Part shown: positions 8,161 through 10,805 of the stretch, piece by piece
Position numbering within the stretch: the first letter of the stretch is position 1
Layout of the letters: every line of letters begins with the position of its first letter
Source: Phoronis ovalis
Taxonomy: Eukaryota; Phoronida; Phoronidae
Assembly (NCBI GenBank): GCA_028565635.1
Contig: JAOXYB010042882.1
Coordinates: forward strand, 1,916 to 12,720
Length of the DNA: 10,805 nucleotides
Direction: 5' to 3'
The notes under the pieces: generated by a model
Told to the model about the DNA's origin: nothing
Database searches by the model: none
Seen by the model: only the letters and a program-made list of their open reading frames with translations
Position numbers and translations under genes: made by a program

Positions 8161-10023
8161 TTAGTTTTTTCCTGCTAAAATTTCTCAATACTTGAATGAA
8201 ACTGCTACAAACGTACTGAAATTCAGTAAAAGTATATCAACTCAAACTGAGATAGACAGAAAACCAAGGTCATCTGTATATTAAGTATGCATGTACGTCA
8301 TTATTTTGGCTGACTGATCTTGCTTGGTTTTTTGTAGTTTCACGTCACTGCACTTTAATAACTTTTGTTGGCAGACAATAATTTATACTGAATATGTGGT
8401 TTGGAAAATAACCAAATTAAATGATTGTGCATTTAAGCGTGTACTCTTATGATAGTATTCAGTTTTAACTAAAAAATTTCAACTGAATTTCATTTCAGCA
8501 CATTTTTTTCACTAAATGTCTTGAAAACTGACAAAAGTGCCTTGTGCAAAAATTTCTCAGGTTTTGTCACTGGTTTAAATCTATGGGTGTAGTATGTGTA
8601 TCAGTAATTATAATACTTGAAATAATTTTCATTGAAATCACTTGGGTGTAGATGAATGTAGTGACTTAATAAAATATTAAATATATGATTAAAAGCTCGG
8701 TATTCACACAGTTATATGACGTCTTTTGTAACAGGCGTAAGGATATACCAAGAAAGTTGTGCCGTCAAAATTAAAACAGTGCAGATTATTAAATATAATG
8801 TACTTTTCATAAATTCTTATTTTCTTTAATTGTTAGGGTAAGTGATTTATTACCATATTTATCATAAAGCAAAATAAAGTTAAACATCCTGATGTGTAAA
8901 ATGTCTAAACTTATGCTTATAAGCGCCCGTAGTTGATCGAAGTGAACTGATATATGGCGAGTATATTTACTGAGAGGAAATACTGTAATAAACCATCCTG
9001 TAGATACATCCAAATCTGCAGCAGATACTTAGATTATTTTCTTCACTTACAGCGGGTGCAATTATGCTGTTGCATGCCAATATTGAGCTGTCAATCATAT
9101 CTTAAGAAGAACAACTTAATACATAATGCACAGAAATAACACACCTGTCAGTTGTTTAAAATAGCTATATAACATGACAATCTGGTGATGAAGCACGGGT
9201 TATGTCTAGGAAGGTGGTTGACGTTCTGCAGAACCAGGTTGCTCCTGGTCAAAACTCAATCATAATTGCAGTACGTCAGTGTGTCAGCAAGTACATAATG
9301 ATCAGCATTGCAAATAAACGATGACACTAATATTTTGGGAAACTGTCTAAACTCAAATGTACATGTAATATATATTATTTAATTTACTTATAAAAAACCG
9401 TAAACAGTCTTGGAGATATGGATGAAAGACAAAAATGCACCCTAGTGCTGCCATACGTCTGTGTGTAGCAGCATCACTTGTCTTGAGTTTCATGGTTGTT
9501 TTATGGTTATGTTGATGTCATATTTTGCTGTTTCTCTCTTGTTTATGAACCTAAACCCAATTACATGTGTAGTGAAGTGTTCGAATTGCAATGAACATCT
9601 TTAAAAACTGTGTCGTACTATGTAATATTAAATGGATTGTTTATGGATTTTTCACTCAAAACTTCGAAATCATCATGCTGCTGTCCCTCAATCTGCACCT
9701 GAAAGCAAATGACAATAGACATTGTAAGTCTGTGGATGACATACAAATTTTGCTTTTATATTACATACTATATAAACATTCTCTTTTAATTAATTCTGAA
9801 AAAAATTGGAATATACATTTTTTCCCGTTCAAATGTTGATACGCTTCTCGACACTGAATTGGACTATATGTTTTAAATTAATGACTGTTATTAATTACAA
9901 TTATTTGAACAATAAATATAAAATTATAGTATTTCACAATGACATGAATATAAATTATATTTAACAATTATATTTGGCAATAAATGAACAAAAGGAAGGA
10001 TGACTTTTGTTGTAAAAAAAGAA
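8161..10023. other. Non-coding region downstream of the RING-NHL gene
   Basis: I see no recognised gene. Reading frames of 60-80 codons here (for example 8954-9139 and 9591-9839) have no domain-like pattern. A slightly GC-richer patch around 9181-9325 holds a 40-codon frame and a small hairpin, ACCAGG (9233-9238) with CCTGGT (9244-9249). Confidence 0.6.
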
Positions 10024-10076
10024 TTGTTTGTGACACCTGTGTTTTGCTCTGTTGTTTGTGACATTTGTGGTTTGCT
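10024..10076. repeat. Degenerate 28-bp tandem duplication
   Basis: TTGTTTGTGACA begins at 10024 and again at 10052. The units continue as CCTGTGTTTTGCT and TTTGTGGTTTGCT. About 1.9 copies are present, with a few substitutions. No gene is associated. Confidence 0.75.
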
Positions 10077-10780
10077 TCAATTTCGCAAAACATAGAAGGT
10101 TAGTCATCTTTAGTGTGTTGTGGTTTTTACTACAGACTATATATTATTTTAATGGAGGTCATTCCCTGGTTATGCTTCCTTTGAATGTAGAAATTATGAT
10201 AACCCTGTTTTACTTAATAAGGAAAAAATTTCAACCTGAAGCTTCAACTTTCTTCGCTTAGATGCTGAGACAGATATAAGGATGTGAGCATACTTTTTTC
10301 AAAAGCTTAATCTGTTGTAAATTTATTTCAAAATCTAACGGAATGCCGAAAATGTTTATTTCTTTGAGTGAAAAGTAATTTTTTTTTATTATATGGAAAA
10401 TCCAGCATGTGCTCAACAAATTCTCATTATAACCAGAATCTCTATCTTGTACCCATTCAGCTTTTTTCCAGTTTAATGCACTTAAGAAACTAATGGCCCA
10501 CTTGAAAAATTACAAGCTAGTAAATTAAAGTTTTAATATTTTTCAGAATTACTAATAAATATAAGCCTGTAGCATCATGTTGCTCAAACTTAGTTAAAAG
10601 CGAGGATATTAATTGTTATCTGCTACTTCATGTTTTGACTCTGATAGCATTCCTAGAAAAGGTGTGTGTACAGTGTGCATTCTTCAGGTTGGCTGCAGTT
10701 GTTAGCAGTATATTATTACCGGTTTGTGTACCCTTAGGAAACTTGCAGGCTAAGATAGCCATCCCTTAGCATGTAGCCTT
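10077..10780. other. Non-coding AT-rich region
   Basis: I see no gene or structured RNA. The 69-codon frame starting at 10052 overlaps the 28-bp duplication and looks like chance. Confidence 0.6.
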
Positions 10781-10797
10781 AGCCATCACCGATGGCT
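10781..10797. repeat. Short inverted repeat at the window edge
   Basis: AGCCATC (10781-10787) and GATGGCT (10791-10797) form a perfect 7-bp stem with a 3-base loop. Related AGCCATC and CTTAGC words recur from 10757 onward. The structure runs into the end of the window and could be the edge of a larger repeat. Confidence 0.5.
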
Positions 10798-10805
10798 TAG
10801 TGATG

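Noticed and set aside
9233-9249. Possible tRNA or SINE promoter in the hairpin region
   Set aside because: There is only a 6-bp stem, with no cloverleaf and no correctly spaced A and B boxes.
9591-9839. 82-codon plus-strand frame rich in Ile, Leu, Asn and Lys
   Set aside because: Residue composition is what AT-rich non-coding DNA gives; hydrophobic runs do not form a clear membrane topology and no family is recognised.
10052-10261. 69-codon plus-strand frame with a hydrophobic start
   Set aside because: Its beginning overlaps the degenerate 28-bp tandem repeat and the hydrophobic stretch comes from T-rich sequence; no other coding evidence.

Overview
The window looks like nuclear DNA from an invertebrate animal. 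It is strongly AT-rich and gene-sparse, with no operon structure. Its single clear gene has a eukaryotic start context, AATAAA poly(A) signals and a metazoan domain combination (RING finger plus NHL propeller). RING-NHL and TRIM-NHL-like genes are numerous in molluscs and related lophotrochozoans, so a bivalve or similar animal is my best guess. I cannot fix the species from this sequence.

Layout. Positions 1-1290 are AT-rich non-coding DNA with one cluster of CATGATCATG palindromes (about 271-331). Positions 1296-1920 hold a tandem-repeat block: a 17-bp duplication, then four units of about 150-180 bp. The two middle units are identical 152-bp copies and the outer two are diverged. Positions 1920-5700 are non-coding, with a few degenerate dispersed repeats (about 3219-3470 and 3826-3922). 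Positions 5700-6176 probably contain the 5' leader of the gene, with a possible splice acceptor and several short upstream ORFs. Positions 6177-7844 encode a 555-residue RING-NHL protein in one uninterrupted exon. The 3' UTR follows, with a perfect 16-bp tandem duplication and two poly(A) signals at 8036 and 8133. Positions 8140-10805 are again non-coding apart from short low-confidence elements.

The gene. The protein is a probable E3 ubiquitin ligase: a long, disordered, Ser/Lys-rich N-terminus, a complete C3HC4 RING, a Ser/Thr/Pro linker, and six NHL-type blades forming a beta-propeller. It has neither B-box nor coiled coil. It therefore resembles malin (NHLRC1) in architecture more than true TRIM proteins, but carries about 185 extra N-terminal residues. 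That extension contains two short motifs matching protein phosphatase 1 docking consensus sequences. There is no second gene in the window with which to infer cooperation. I do not see a multi-gene system, phage, transposase gene or CRISPR array.
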